Notes under the pieces: model-generated
Told to the model about the DNA's origin: nothing
Databases searched by the model: none
Seen by the model: only the letters and a program-made list of their open reading frames with translations
Source of the DNA: Acidobacteriota bacterium
GTDB lineage: Bacteria > Acidobacteriota > Blastocatellia > Pyrinomonadales > Pyrinomonadaceae
Assembly: GCA_003222895.1 (NCBI GenBank)
Contig: QHXI01000080.1
Location: 1 to 57,173 of the forward strand
Direction: 5' to 3'
Length of the DNA stretch: 57,173 bases
Made by a program: the position numbers and the translations under genes
Shown: one piece after another, positions 9,168-18,441 of the stretch
How positions within the stretch are numbered: the stretch's first letter is position 1
How the letters are laid out: each line of letters begins with the position of its first letter

Positions 9168-9395
9168 ATGATCTCGACTACTGAAATCAGAAAATTAACT
9201 AATGAGGTTGAAGGCCTGAAGCGTGAAGTTGGTCGGCTTCGGTCCATGCTAATAAGCGTCGTCGGCGAGGATCGCGAAGGCGCATATCGGGCGTCAATCG
9301 TCAGAGAGCTTCTTGAAGCTGCCAGCGAGAATCCATCCCATGACTACACCGGCCCCGGCTCATTGCTTGCTCAACTGAAACACACAAAACGATGA
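9168..9395 (+). CDS. Antitoxin-like protein of a RelE-type module
   Basis: A 75-residue acidic/helical protein: an N-terminal heptad-like helix (IRKLTNEVEGLKREVGRLRS) and a C-terminal region (EDREGAYRASIVRELLEAA, then GSLLAQL) of the type found in antitoxins paired with RelE/ParE toxins. Its stop codon overlaps the ATG of the following toxin reading frame by 4 nt (ATGA, 9392-9395), the standard toxin-antitoxin layout. A promoter with leaderless geometry precedes ATG 9168; an upstream ATG 9105 is in frame but overlaps the permease gene. The partner toxin is inactivated, so this may be an orphan. The assignment rests mainly on gene order and the recognisable toxin remnant. Confidence 0.7.
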   Translation: MISTTEIRKLTNEVEGLKREVGRLRSMLISVVGEDREGAYRASIVRELLEAASENPSHDYTGPGSLLAQLKHTKR

Positions 9396-9653
9396 AAATC
9401 GTCTATAGCGACGCTTTTTTGAAAAGCGCTGCTAAGCTTCCGCTGAATAAATAGAAAAAACTCGATCAATTGCTGACAATGTGCGCTGAGAACCCATTCG
9501 ATCCGCGACTTCACACCAAGCGGCTGGTCGGCTCTCTGCACGGTTTTCTCTCGTTCCGGGATAACACGAGATTGGCGGGCACTATTCCAATTCAACAACG
9601 CCGACACAATTCAGATGCTGCGAGTCGCGCATCGCAAGGACATCTACAGATAG
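9392..9653 (+). pseudogene. RelE/ParE-family toxin, inactivated (nonsense + frameshift)
   Basis: Repaired by eye, the region encodes an 86-residue RelE-like mRNA interferase fold: MKIVYSDAFLKSAAKLP at the start, a middle DPRLHTKRLVGSLHGF, then a conserved core near ITRDWRALFQF, and the C-terminal MLRVAHRKDIYR that closes many RelE/StbE toxins. Two lesions are visible. Codon 21 is TAG (9452-9454), one base from CAG. An extra G in the GGG run at 9558-9560 shifts the frame just before the ITRDWR motif. The gene starts inside the antitoxin stop (4-nt overlap). Two independent lesions make a sequencing error unlikely as the whole explanation. The toxin is inferred to be non-functional. Confidence 0.8.
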
Positions 9654-9659
9654 CTCTCT

Positions 9660-12428
9660 TCACGGCCCAAACCGCCTTCGATACTCAGTCGAGGACAGGA
9701 ACGCTTTCACCATTTCCGCCTGAATGTAATTTCCATTGAAGCTATTCAGCTTGTTCAGCCAGAAGTTATAGCCCTGAAAATCGAGCGTCGCTTCGGGCGC
9801 GTCGTTGGGATTCCTCCGCAAGTAACCGAAGTACTGCATCAAGACAAAGGCGCGATTGAATTCCTGCTGCGCGAGCGTTGAGTTCTCAGCCACGCGACGA
9901 AGTGCGCGCGCGCGCGCCGCAACATCAGCCGTGGTCGTCCCACCGCCGAACTCGTTAATCGCCGCAGTTCGATCAGCACTCGTTGGCGTTACACCGCCAT
10001 TGGCGCACAACGTGTCGACAAACGCGGCGGGCGACAACGAGGTTGGGAATGCCGAAGTAAACTGCGGTCTCTGAACAAATGCACTGGCGTAAGCCTGCTT
10101 ATTATTTTCCAACACAGTTTGCCAGCCGGTCTGATTCACAATCACTCCCTGTCCGAGTTGCTGATCGTCGGCCAGGAAATCGCTGAAACGTACGGGAACC
10201 GGCGTACCCGCCAAATTTCCGAACGCCGATTTGTGGAAGCGATACACCAGGTAGCCGCTCTCTTGAAATTCAATCGAAAGGAAGAATGACACCGAGGTGT
10301 TGATGCGCATGACTTCAGCGCATCCCGCGTTCGTACCACACTGCGAGATTTGATTCATCCAGAAACTTAAGCCGGAAGAGTCGGGCTCGCGATTGAGAAA
10401 GTCGCGATAATGTTGGACCACGAAAGTATCGGTCTGATCGATCTCGTTGGTCGTAATTCCACTCGTGTCGCCAAAGACTGTGAAGCGAAACGCCGGGGCT
10501 GCGGCCACGCCACCCGCCGCGTTTGAATCTCTGACATACCAGCGACCAAAGAATGTCTGGCCCACCAAAGCGGAGTTCGCCGGCACCAACATGCTCACCG
10601 AGCCAAACCCTTGGCCGGCGCCGCTGCCGGACATCTGCAAGCTGATGCGCGCGAACGATGCCGTCGCTGGGATTGCTGGGCCAGCCCCCGGGTCGTTGCT
10701 GTCGATGACCAGCACGGCTGACGCGCCTCCCAGTGCATTGGTCACGCCGACAGTGAAATTCGGATTGCCGACGAGCGCGGGCTCGATCGCTGTTGCTTGT
10801 GGAGTATTACCACCCGCGCCTTGCGTGCCGGCTCCCGTAATTGTCGGCACGCGATTCGATTCGCTGTAAAGCGTCGGCCGATCGAAAGGAGCCGTCGCTG
10901 CCAGTACGCGCGGATCAGTCAGAGCATTCCGCAGGAACGCGACGAGATCGGATTGCTGCTGCGGAGACAGACCGAGTGGTCGAATCAAATTGTGATTGAT
11001 GTTTGGCGCGTCAAAGTCGCCACCGCGATTGTAGAAAGCGACGACGTCTTCGAGTGCGGCTAAGCGTCCGTTATGAAAGTATGGCCCGCGCAGTCCGACG
11101 TTGCGCAAGCTCGGCGTGCGGAACTCGCCGATGTTATTCGTGTTGCCCGTCACCTGGAATCGACCGGTGTCTTCCGTCTGTGGGCGAACGCCGATGTTGT
11201 GAAATGCGTTGTCGCTGAACAGACTGCCCGCGTGACAGACGTTGCAGCCCCTCGTATTAAAGATTCCCTGGCCGCGTGTTTCGGCCGCACCGAGCGGAGT
11301 GATTTGTTGCACGCTCAGATCGAAGGGAGTTTGATCTGAATAAAGAGTTCGTTCGAACGTGGCAATCGCTTCCGCGATGCGGACAGGCGTCACGTCTGAG
11401 GTTCCGAACGCTTCCTGAAATAATTCCGGATAGGATCGACCGCTGATCCAGTTTCGCAATCCTGCCGGCACCGAAGGCGACAACGCTAACGGTTGCGAAT
11501 TGGCGACGCGGGAAGCGACATCCACCCAGGTTCGATTCGCATTCGCCATTTCCGCCGAACTCACCGGTGGGCCAAGTACCTGACTTTCCAGCGCCGCGCC
11601 ATTTTGAAGTACAGCTGCGCCGCCGATTGGATCGCTGAAAGTCCCACTCGCTCTTCCATCCCAGAACAGCACGGGCGAGAATCCCGCATCGATGTACGAG
11701 CGTGATTTGCGACCAGTGACTTGCTCGTGAAAACCGTAGACGGAGGACAGACTGTACGTTCCGTCAGCGTTGTTGCTGATCACTCCCGGCGACGCGAACA
11801 CGTCATCAGCAGTATTGAAGACGCCGTCGGCGCCGGGGTTCCTGGCTCGCGTGCTGCCGACGATGGCCCGCGAATCCGATCCGCCGTTCGCCGCAAAGTG
11901 ACAAGTGCCGCAAGCCACGGTGCGCGTGGAAGACAACTGTTCGTCCCAGAACAACGCCTTACCAAGATATGCCTTGGCTGCCGTCACCGGATTGCCGGCA
12001 GGCTGAGGCGGAGGATTCAGCGGCGGCACTGGTCCATTGATGACGCCGTTCGCGCGCACGCCGGAGTCGGAAGCGCTGAAAGAACTGAAGACGCTGCCAT
12101 TTTCCGCGCGCACCCAGTAGAAAAACGTTTGGCCCACGGCGGCCGTGGTATCGAAGAGGGTCGCGTCAGCCGTCGTGCCGATTGCGGCCGCCGTCGATGA
12201 GTCGTTGGTTGTATTGCGAAAGACTCGATACAGCGTCGCGCCGCGAATCGCATCCCAGTTGATGCCGATCTTTGTTGAGTAAACGCTGTCGGACGCGCTC
12301 ACGTTCGTGGGCGCCGAGAGCGAACCTGCCTGGCCGGTGGCTGTGAAACCCGGAAGTAAACGATGCGCGACTAATGAGACTGAAACCATTAAGAGCGCGA
12401 AAATAATCGACAGCTTGATCGTACGCAC
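9660..12428 (-). CDS. Di-heme cytochrome c peroxidase (MauG/CcpA family) with FN3 and DUF4214 domains
   Basis: A 922-residue exported protein. Signal peptide at 1-34; fibronectin type III-like domain about 36-125; cytochrome c peroxidase domain about 145-510 with two c-type heme sites, CGTCH (173-177) and CNVCH (395-399), plus LRNVGLRGPYFHNGR after the second heme. Residues about 525-655 form a beta-rich linker domain, and about 665-920 is DUF4214, closely similar to the protein at 2-1291. The family reduces H2O2 with electrons from small carriers, or oxidises protein cofactors, in the periplasm. GTG start with GGAG 6 nt upstream. The normal enzyme is about 330-350 residues, so this is a large multidomain version, possibly surface anchored. 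It converges with the dead toxin gene, 6 nt apart. Confidence 0.9.
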   Translation of the reverse strand: MRTIKLSIIFALLMVSVSLVAHRLLPGFTATGQAGSLSAPTNVSASDSVYSTKIGINWDAIRGATLYRVFRNTTNDSSTAAAIGTTADATLFDTTAAVGQTFFYWVRAENGSVFSSFSASDSGVRANGVINGPVPPLNPPPQPAGNPVTAAKAYLGKALFWDEQLSSTRTVACGTCHFAANGGSDSRAIVGSTRARNPGADGVFNTADDVFASPGVISNNADGTYSLSSVYGFHEQVTGRKSRSYIDAGFSPVLFWDGRASGTFSDPIGGAAVLQNGAALESQVLGPPVSSAEMANANRTWVDVASRVANSQPLALSPSVPAGLRNWISGRSYPELFQEAFGTSDVTPVRIAEAIATFERTLYSDQTPFDLSVQQITPLGAAETRGQGIFNTRGCNVCHAGSLFSDNAFHNIGVRPQTEDTGRFQVTGNTNNIGEFRTPSLRNVGLRGPYFHNGRLAALEDVVAFYNRGGDFDAPNINHNLIRPLGLSPQQQSDLVAFLRNALTDPRVLAATAPFDRPTLYSESNRVPTITGAGTQGAGGNTPQATAIEPALVGNPNFTVGVTNALGGASAVLVIDSNDPGAGPAIPATASFARISLQMSGSGAGQGFGSVSMLVPANSALVGQTFFGRWYVRDSNAAGGVAAAPAFRFTVFGDTSGITTNEIDQTDTFVVQHYRDFLNREPDSSGLSFWMNQISQCGTNAGCAEVMRINTSVSFFLSIEFQESGYLVYRFHKSAFGNLAGTPVPVRFSDFLADDQQLGQGVIVNQTGWQTVLENNKQAYASAFVQRPQFTSAFPTSLSPAAFVDTLCANGGVTPTSADRTAAINEFGGGTTTADVAARARALRRVAENSTLAQQEFNRAFVLMQYFGYLRRNPNDAPEATLDFQGYNFWLNKLNSFNGNYIQAEMVKAFLSSTEYRRRFGP

Positions 12429-12654
12429 GGTAGCTCCTTCCTTTTTTGTCCGAGGAAGATCGGGAACCTTGACTAAACAATCTGCTGAGGCAAATGAACC
12501 AAAGATCTTGACGGTTCGTATTTCAGTTTATTAGTCGCGGGCGGCAGCGAATCATATGACCAGGATCGTCCGCGCCCGCGCCAGAATTGTTTTCGAGGTT
12601 TCGGTATTCTGATATGCTCATCCGCATTGAAGCCCTTCGCACGAGGTTCCACCC

Positions 12655-15111
12655 ATGAAAGCCATTCATTCTCCTAACACACTTCGCGTTTATCGTTTTT
12701 TCGCAGTGGTAATTGCGCTAACCCTGTTTGCCGCGCCGTTGCGCGCGCAGCAACCGGCTCAGCCCGCGCGCACCGCTGCGCCGCGCCAAGCCGAAGCCGA
12801 ACCGGCGTTCGATTCATTGCTGGCGACGGATGCTTACAAGCTTTATGGCGAAGTGAGAAATGTAGGAATGCTTATGAGCAGCGGCGGAGCCGGCGAGATT
12901 GTCGACCCGATCATCAAGCTTGCCGATCCCGGACCGCAGTTCAAATCCATAGTCAATTTCCTGAAGAAGAATTCGGAAACCCTTGGCTCGTCGCGGTTGA
13001 TGTTTGCAGGTTGGCCTGCGCGCACCGACGTTCCCATGTTCTTTGTCGCCATCGAGTTTCCGACGAATGAAGAGGCAAACAAATTTGCGCCGAAGCTGGA
13101 AACTTTCTTGCCGACCATCCTGCCGCCTGTGCCAGATGCGACTCCCGAGAATTCATCTTCAAACGCCCAGAGTCAAAAGCCATCGCCTAAAGCGACACCA
13201 GCAAATACGTTATCGCCGCAGCAACCGCCAGCGGAACATTTGCCATTCGTGATCACGCACCGCGGCAATCTCGTTTTCATTACCGACAAATCGTTCAAGT
13301 TCGAAAAGCTTCATCCGGCGTCGGGCAAAGCTCTCTTTCAGGATCCGAATTTTCGCGTTGCCCGCGATCAGTTTGCGAGCGAGTCGATTTTTCTTTTCAT
13401 GAACGTGGAATTGGAAGATAAGACGATTTCTAAGCCATCACCGACACCCGTCATGAGCGATGCCGAGAAGGAACAAAAGCAACGCGAACAGGAGGAGGAG
13501 TTACGGAAACAGCAGGAAGAATTCAGAGCTTCGATGGAAGCTGAAAACAACCGTCGCGAACAGCAGAAGATCGCGAATGGCAATGCGCAGCAATCGGCCG
13601 TCCTGGTGATAGGCTCGCCCACGCCCACACCACACAAGGAAGAGCAGGTGCAGCGCATCGCGACGTCGCAGATAGGTTCGCTGCTCGACGCGATTGGATA
13701 CGGCGAGCCGCAATATCCCGAGGCGGTTGGGTTCGCCCTTTCGCTCGATGGTAACGAATATATTCTGCGGGCAATCCTCGTGGATAAGCCTGACGCGAAG
13801 AAGGTGCTCATCCCGTTTATCCCACAATTGCAATCCGGTCCGCCGATCACCGCTGATGCCGCGTCTGTGCTGCCCGACGACACGGATGTTTTGGTGAGTG
13901 CTTCGATTGATTTGACGCAAACCTACGAAGGCATGCGCAAAGAGGCAGAGATCAGAGCGAAAAACCCACCCCCGAAAACTCTTTATACGGTTTATAACAA
14001 CGGGGCGCTTAATACTGTGGCGATGGAAACGCCAGAGACCCAGCCTGATGTCTTTACCCAATTCGAAAAGAAAGCGGGCTTCAAAATAAAGGACGATCTA
14101 TTGTCGGTGCTCGGAAACGAGATTGCCCTCGCGGGTTCACTCAAAACCTTGCAGAGCTTTGGCGGAATGAACTTAGGCATGCCGGCATCGTCAAAGAAAC
14201 CTGCCGACTCACCCGCGAACACAGATGATGCGAAAAAACCGGAATCGACATTGCCGATTCTGTTAATCGAAATCAAAGATCGCGACGCAGTTCGGAAATT
14301 AATGCCGCATGTGCTTGAAGGCCTCGGCATCGGTGAAGCGAATTTGCTGGCCCAAACTGAAAAGCGCGAAGATACCGAAATGGTTAATTACGCGGGCATT
14401 TTTGCGTATGCATTCGTCGGAAATTTCGTCGTGATTTCGGACGCGCCTACGGTGCGCCGGGTAATCGATGCGAACGTGAATCATCAGACCCTTTCCAGCA
14501 GCACTGTGTTTCGAAACTCGCGCCGCTGGCAATCGCGAGGCACGCTGGGACAAATTTATGTTTCGCCCGCGTTGATGGAGGGTTATCAGAACGAAGTGCG
14601 CAAGCAATCCGTAAACATGGATGCGACGCTGCGAGATTTTCTGTTGGGCCTCAATCCCAATTCGGAAGCGATCACCTATGCCGTGTCGAACGAAGGATTG
14701 GCAACTCAACACGAATTACATCTACCGAAGAATTTGATCCTGGCGATGGTCGCGGGAATGTCTTCCGCAACCAAGAACCCGCCTCCGGAAACAAACGAGA
14801 TGATTGCGATTAGCATGTTGCAGTATTTGCCGAACGCGGAATCTCAATATAAAGATGGAGCGGGCAAGGGGAGCTATGGTTCGCTCGACAAACTGATCGA
14901 AGCCCAACTCTTTCCAGACAGAGCCAGAGACCAGTACGGTTACAATTTCGAGATCACTGTGACTGGCGATACGTTCGAAGCTGTTGCCACGCCGCGCGAA
15001 TACGGCAAGACAGGAAAGCGCTCGTTCTTTGTCGATAAGAGCGGGGTCGTGCGCGGCGACGATCATGGTGGCGCGCCGGCAACGGTCGCGGATAAGCCAG
15101 TGCAGCAATAA
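12655..15111 (+). CDS. Secreted DUF3352-like protein
   Basis: An 818-residue protein with a signal peptide (YRFFAVVIALTLFAAPLRAQ, cleavage near residue 32) and Pro/Gln/Ala-rich stretches. It holds a short charged, coiled-coil segment (about residues 270-310, EKEQKQREQEEELRKQQEE) and alpha/beta regions resembling the DUF3352 part of the protein at 2225-4909 (compare IKDDLLSVLGNEIALAGSL with VRNDFAAPLGGEYAFAIDG). No catalytic motif is seen. GAGG lies 8 nt before ATG 12655. It is divergent from the cytochrome c peroxidase with about 225 nt between, so the two may share a regulatory region. Function unknown; probably periplasmic. Confidence 0.75.
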   Translation: MKAIHSPNTLRVYRFFAVVIALTLFAAPLRAQQPAQPARTAAPRQAEAEPAFDSLLATDAYKLYGEVRNVGMLMSSGGAGEIVDPIIKLADPGPQFKSIVNFLKKNSETLGSSRLMFAGWPARTDVPMFFVAIEFPTNEEANKFAPKLETFLPTILPPVPDATPENSSSNAQSQKPSPKATPANTLSPQQPPAEHLPFVITHRGNLVFITDKSFKFEKLHPASGKALFQDPNFRVARDQFASESIFLFMNVELEDKTISKPSPTPVMSDAEKEQKQREQEEELRKQQEEFRASMEAENNRREQQKIANGNAQQSAVLVIGSPTPTPHKEEQVQRIATSQIGSLLDAIGYGEPQYPEAVGFALSLDGNEYILRAILVDKPDAKKVLIPFIPQLQSGPPITADAASVLPDDTDVLVSASIDLTQTYEGMRKEAEIRAKNPPPKTLYTVYNNGALNTVAMETPETQPDVFTQFEKKAGFKIKDDLLSVLGNEIALAGSLKTLQSFGGMNLGMPASSKKPADSPANTDDAKKPESTLPILLIEIKDRDAVRKLMPHVLEGLGIGEANLLAQTEKREDTEMVNYAGIFAYAFVGNFVVISDAPTVRRVIDANVNHQTLSSSTVFRNSRRWQSRGTLGQIYVSPALMEGYQNEVRKQSVNMDATLRDFLLGLNPNSEAITYAVSNEGLATQHELHLPKNLILAMVAGMSSATKNPPPETNEMIAISMLQYLPNAESQYKDGAGKGSYGSLDKLIEAQLFPDRARDQYGYNFEITVTGDTFEAVATPREYGKTGKRSFFVDKSGVVRGDDHGGAPATVADKPVQQ

Positions 15112-15112
15112 C

Positions 15113-15224
15113 TCATCCGCAGATTTCGCAGATTACACAGATTAGAAATGATCGGCACAAAGAGGAATACGCACTGAAGAGTTCTACTGATTATTTCTAT
15201 TTTATCTGTGTAATCTGTGGATGA
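15113..15224. repeat. Dispersed hairpin repeat, CACAGATT family (copy 1)
   Basis: Left arm 15113-15149 and right arm 15193-15224 are imperfect inverted copies (right arm contains ATCTGTGTAATCTGTGG). The element spans the gap between two convergent genes and stops 2 nt short of the stop codon of the HprK-like gene. Other copies: 22463, 27306, 33467, 37728 and 51546. Confidence 0.85.
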
Positions 15225-15226
15225 CT

Positions 15227-16039
15227 CTATGTCAGGATCAATTCCACAATCTCACTCGCTTCACCACGCACGCCTTTAACGATTCTTGCTGACTCCAAAG
15301 CTTTAGGTAGGACACTCAGCGCAAGCTCAGGTTGCGACCGTGCGGACACCGTATGCGCGAGCAGCTCAAGCACGCCCTTGCCGCGCGTCAATTTTCGGGG
15401 GCGCCAACGCGCACCTGCCTTGAATCCGGTTGAGATAACTAAATCGATCGGCAGAGGTTTCGATCCGACCTGCGCGCCGAATTCTTCTGCGCGAATCTTC
15501 GTTGCGCGCGCCGTCTCGCTCATGCGAATACCCAGCGGCCGCGCGTAAGGGTGCACGCGGCCTCGCTCATCCAGGACCGCGTATTCATCCGAATAGTAAG
15601 TCGCGCCGGCGCGAATCAGATGTTCGACCAGCGTTGTCTTGCCGGAATAACTCGCGCCCGGAATCAGAATCGCGCGGCCATTCCAACCGACGACGCCAGC
15701 ATGAACAAAGACTCGGCGCGTGGCGTATTCCGCAACCGTCAACTGCACATGTGATTCAAATTCGTCGAGCAGGTTGTCAAAGCTTTGCGAGCGCGAGAAC
15801 CGCAGCAGATTCCAGTAGCCCAGATTGAATCGGCGAACTTTGCCATTCGAATTTGTCGGGAAGCCAGTCAGCGAATACAGATGATCGACTCGATGGGCAG
15901 ACGAAGACTGTGAGCCTGGCGGTAAACGCGCAATCAGTTCGCGCAGGATCGCGGCGTCGTTCACGCGCACACCGACGCGAACTCCGTAAGCCGTGAATGA
16001 CATTCCATCCGCCCAGCCCAGGCGGTCGAGTTTCGCCAT
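15227..16039 (-). CDS. HPr kinase-like P-loop protein
   Basis: A 270-residue protein with a P-loop GASYSGKTT (residues 128-136) in the setting AILIPGASYSGKTTLVEHLI, followed by YYSDEYAVLDERGRVHPYA, which corresponds to the HprK/PEP-carboxykinase-like kinase core. The N-terminal ~115 residues are not the usual HprK N-terminal domain. Such stand-alone HprK-like proteins occur beside diverse genes in Acidobacteriota and other phyla; targets are mostly unknown. It lies 32 nt downstream of the S9 peptidase on the same strand, so the two are probably co-transcribed. No PTS genes are visible. Confidence 0.8.
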   Translation of the reverse strand: MAKLDRLGWADGMSFTAYGVRVGVRVNDAAILRELIARLPPGSQSSSAHRVDHLYSLTGFPTNSNGKVRRFNLGYWNLLRFSRSQSFDNLLDEFESHVQLTVAEYATRRVFVHAGVVGWNGRAILIPGASYSGKTTLVEHLIRAGATYYSDEYAVLDERGRVHPYARPLGIRMSETARATKIRAEEFGAQVGSKPLPIDLVISTGFKAGARWRPRKLTRGKGVLELLAHTVSARSQPELALSVLPKALESARIVKGVRGEASEIVELILT

Positions 16040-16071
16040 TCAACTCGAAGGGGTGCGATAACGGGGAATCA

Positions 16072-18006
16072 TCAGAGATTTTCTATTTCTACCGGCTCAA
16101 CCTGATCCGCCAGTTCAAATCCAAATACGCGCGAATAAAAATACATCTCGCCGTCGAGTGAACGCTTGATGTTTTCCGCGCGGCGGAATCCGTGCTGCTC
16201 GCCTTCGAATGCGACATACGCGACGGGCAAACCTTTCTTGCGCAGCGCATCAACCATCATTTCAGCTTGATTCGGCGGCACGACTTTGTCTTCCAAACCC
16301 TGAAAGAAAATTACCGGACACGATAAGCTGTCGGTGAAATGAACCGGCGAGCGCGCGATGTAGAGATCGCGCCGCCCGGGATACGGGCCGATCAAGTTGT
16401 CAGAATACTTCGATTCGAACTTGTGCGTATCCAGCTCGAGCGCTTCGAGATCGCTAACGCCGTAGTAGCTGGCGCCGGCTTTGAAATAGTCACGAAACGT
16501 CAGGGCGCACAGCGTCGTATATCCGCCGGCGCTGCCGCCATCGATCATCGATCGATCCTGATCGACATCGCCGCGCTGCGCCAGGAACTTCGCGCCATTA
16601 ATGCAATCGTCGACATCGATAATGCCCCAGGTACCGTTGAGCCGTTCGCGATACGCGCGGCCGTAGCCGGTGCTCCCGCCATAATTCACGTCGAGAATAG
16701 CGACGCCACGACTGGTCCAATACTGAATCGTGAGTATGAGCATCGCGACCGTGGCCGATGTCGGTCCGCCGTGACTCTTGACCAACAGCAGGGGCCGTTC
16801 GTCTGCTGGGCCAGCGAAATCGCGGTTCTTGGGCGGGTAGTAGAATCCGTGAGCGGTCAGACCGTCCTCAGTCGGGAATTCGATCGGTGTTGGTTCAGAG
16901 ATATAGCCCGGATCAATTTTGAGTTTGTTGTTTTCTTGAAGCTTGGTTGTTTCACCTGTCGCCAAATCCATCTGAATGATTGCCAAAGACTCTTTCAGCG
17001 ATCCGGCGCGAAGCAGCGCGCGATTCTTCGACGCGCGTACAAAAGAAATCTCTGTGTAAGACGTTTCGATTCGTTGGAAAGTTCTTTCGCGCGTGTCGAT
17101 CGTTCCTAACGACCAAATTCCTTTCTCGACGAACGCACACACTATTCGATCCGCAGATTCGAATGCGTATGTTGATAATCCGAACACCCACTGTGGGGCG
17201 CCGAACTCAGCTTCCATTTGATGAAGACATTCAACTGACTCGCCGTTTGAACGATAAATGTTCCACCAGCCCGTGCGATCCGAAACGAAGTGCAAGACGT
17301 TGTCGGGCGACCACTCTGGTTGAAAGATCGATTCGCGTCGTCCACCAGCGATTAACTGTGGATGGACATTCGATCCGTCGGCGGCAATCTCGACGCCCCA
17401 AAGCTCGCACCCATCCCAGGGCATATTCGGATGATTCCAGGTCAACCAGGCCAGGCGAGATCCGTCCGGACTCAACCGTGGCGAAGAGAAAAAATCATTG
17501 CCCCGGGCGATAGTCTTTGTGGTTCCATCCGTCAGTGAAATCGCAACGAGGGAATTCTCGGCCTGCTGATCGCTCTGCCGGTGATCTTCGCGAATCGCGA
17601 TGAGGCGATCACGCGGTGCGTCGACGATCGCTTCTGCGTATCGCACGCGATCCTCAGAGCATTCTTTGGTGACAAGTTCAGGCTTTGCATCGCCGATTTG
17701 CCGATAAATCTGCTGGTCGCTGAAATTTGAAAAGTAAACCGTTCCATCATGAACGACGTAATCGCCACCACCATACTCGTGCACGCGGGTGCGCGCGTTG
17801 AATTCCGGCGGATTGATATCGGTTCGTTTTCCGTCAGGCGTTTGGCGCACGATGACTTGCCGGCCTTTCTCGGACGGGCGCATTTCGATCCAATAAATAT
17901 CTTCGCCGTCGAGGCGCGGCTGGCTAAGACCAATTGTCTCGCTCACGATCAGATCAGAGGTGATAGGCGATTTCCACGAACCGTAGCGAGCGGTTTTGAC
18001 AGTCAT
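16072..18006 (-). CDS. S9 family peptidase (prolyl oligopeptidase / acylaminoacyl peptidase type)
   Basis: A 644-residue protein with an N-terminal beta-propeller region (repeated segments such as [14 protein letters not shown] and [17 protein letters not shown]) and a C-terminal alpha/beta hydrolase domain. Visible catalytic elements are the Ser motif [10 protein letters not shown], the Asp region [14 protein letters not shown] and the His motif EGEQHGFRR. It cleaves short peptides, usually after Pro or from acylated N-termini. No signal peptide is evident with the start ATG 18006 ([14 protein letters not shown]), so it is probably cytoplasmic; the frame is open to 18090 but those extra residues look non-native. 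Probably one operon with the downstream HprK-like gene. Confidence 0.9.
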   Translation of the reverse strand: MTVKTARYGSWKSPITSDLIVSETIGLSQPRLDGEDIYWIEMRPSEKGRQVIVRQTPDGKRTDINPPEFNARTRVHEYGGGDYVVHDGTVYFSNFSDQQIYRQIGDAKPELVTKECSEDRVRYAEAIVDAPRDRLIAIREDHRQSDQQAENSLVAISLTDGTTKTIARGNDFFSSPRLSPDGSRLAWLTWNHPNMPWDGCELWGVEIAADGSNVHPQLIAGGRRESIFQPEWSPDNVLHFVSDRTGWWNIYRSNGESVECLHQMEAEFGAPQWVFGLSTYAFESADRIVCAFVEKGIWSLGTIDTRERTFQRIETSYTEISFVRASKNRALLRAGSLKESLAIIQMDLATGETTKLQENNKLKIDPGYISEPTPIEFPTEDGLTAHGFYYPPKNRDFAGPADERPLLLVKSHGGPTSATVAMLILTIQYWTSRGVAILDVNYGGSTGYGRAYRERLNGTWGIIDVDDCINGAKFLAQRGDVDQDRSMIDGGSAGGYTTLCALTFRDYFKAGASYYGVSDLEALELDTHKFESKYSDNLIGPYPGRRDLYIARSPVHFTDSLSCPVIFFQGLEDKVVPPNQAEMMVDALRKKGLPVAYVAFEGEQHGFRRAENIKRSLDGEMYFYSRVFGFELADQVEPVEIENL

Positions 18007-18129
18007 CAATTGTTCTCTCGTTGGAATGATTGGAAAAACTGAAGACGGATTATCGCTGGAAATCGAGAAAGTGCAAAGAGTCAGCACCACCTGCGGCAGC
18101 GGGGGATTGGCGTTTCAGGCGAATCCATG

Positions 18130-18170
18130 CTGCCCGATAGAACAACCGGCTGCCCGATAGGAACAACCGA
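18130..18170. repeat. 21-bp tandem duplication
   Basis: CTGCCCGATAG-AACAACCG (18130-18149) is followed at once by CTGCCCGATAGGAACAACCG, with one inserted G. It lies in the divergent region between the S9 peptidase and the gamma-glutamyltransferase operon. Could be a duplicated binding site or simple slippage. Confidence 0.6.
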
Positions 18171-18202
18171 TTGCTGCCAAAGTTGTTCTGACAAAAAGCA
18201 AA

Positions 18203-18230
18203 GGCGCCGACCTCCCCCAAAGTCGGCGCC
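18203..18230 (+). promoter_or_regulatory. Leader hairpin GGCGCCGAC...GTCGGCGCC
   Basis: A perfect 9-bp GC-rich stem (18203-18211 with 18222-18230) around a C-rich 10-nt loop, followed by CTTTACCCTT. The T-run is too weak for a convincing terminator. It lies about 38 nt before a short ORF with a strong ribosome site, so it may be a 5' leader or attenuator structure. Function not determined. Confidence 0.45.
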
Positions 18231-18267
18231 CTTTACCCTTCAGTCTCAGTTCTCACAAGGAGAATCA

Positions 18268-18327
18268 ATGAATGAACGCATACTAAAGACTCTTCGGCGG
18301 CTAAGGGTTGCGAAAACATTGCGATGA
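18268..18327 (+). CDS. Possible 19-aa basic leader peptide
   Basis: ATG 18268 is preceded by AAGGAG with a 5-nt spacer, one of the best ribosome sites in the window. The ORF gives a 19-residue, Arg/Lys/Leu-rich peptide (MNERILKTLRRLRVAKTLR). A second ORF (18332-18400, 22 residues, MKTKSAPFGSSMVFIDSVAQ...) begins 4 nt after its stop. Both lie upstream of the gamma-glutamyltransferase. They could be leader peptides or relics; coding status rests on the ribosome site alone. Confidence 0.35.
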   Translation: MNERILKTLRRLRVAKTLR

Positions 18328-18441
18328 GATTATGAAAACCAAGTCGGCACCTTTTGGATCTTCGATGGTTTTCATTGACTCAGTTGCTCAAGCAGTCTAA
18401 AACTCTTTGGCGAAGTCAGCTGAATGCGAGGAATCGATAGC

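Noticed and set aside
16339-17109. 256-codon plus-strand ORF opposite the S9 peptidase gene
   Set aside because: Mirror of a well-supported peptidase; Ala/Arg-rich with no known fold.
18203-18230. Rho-independent terminator for the S9 peptidase or another gene
   Set aside because: It lies upstream of both flanking genes (divergent starts), and the T-tract is too weak.
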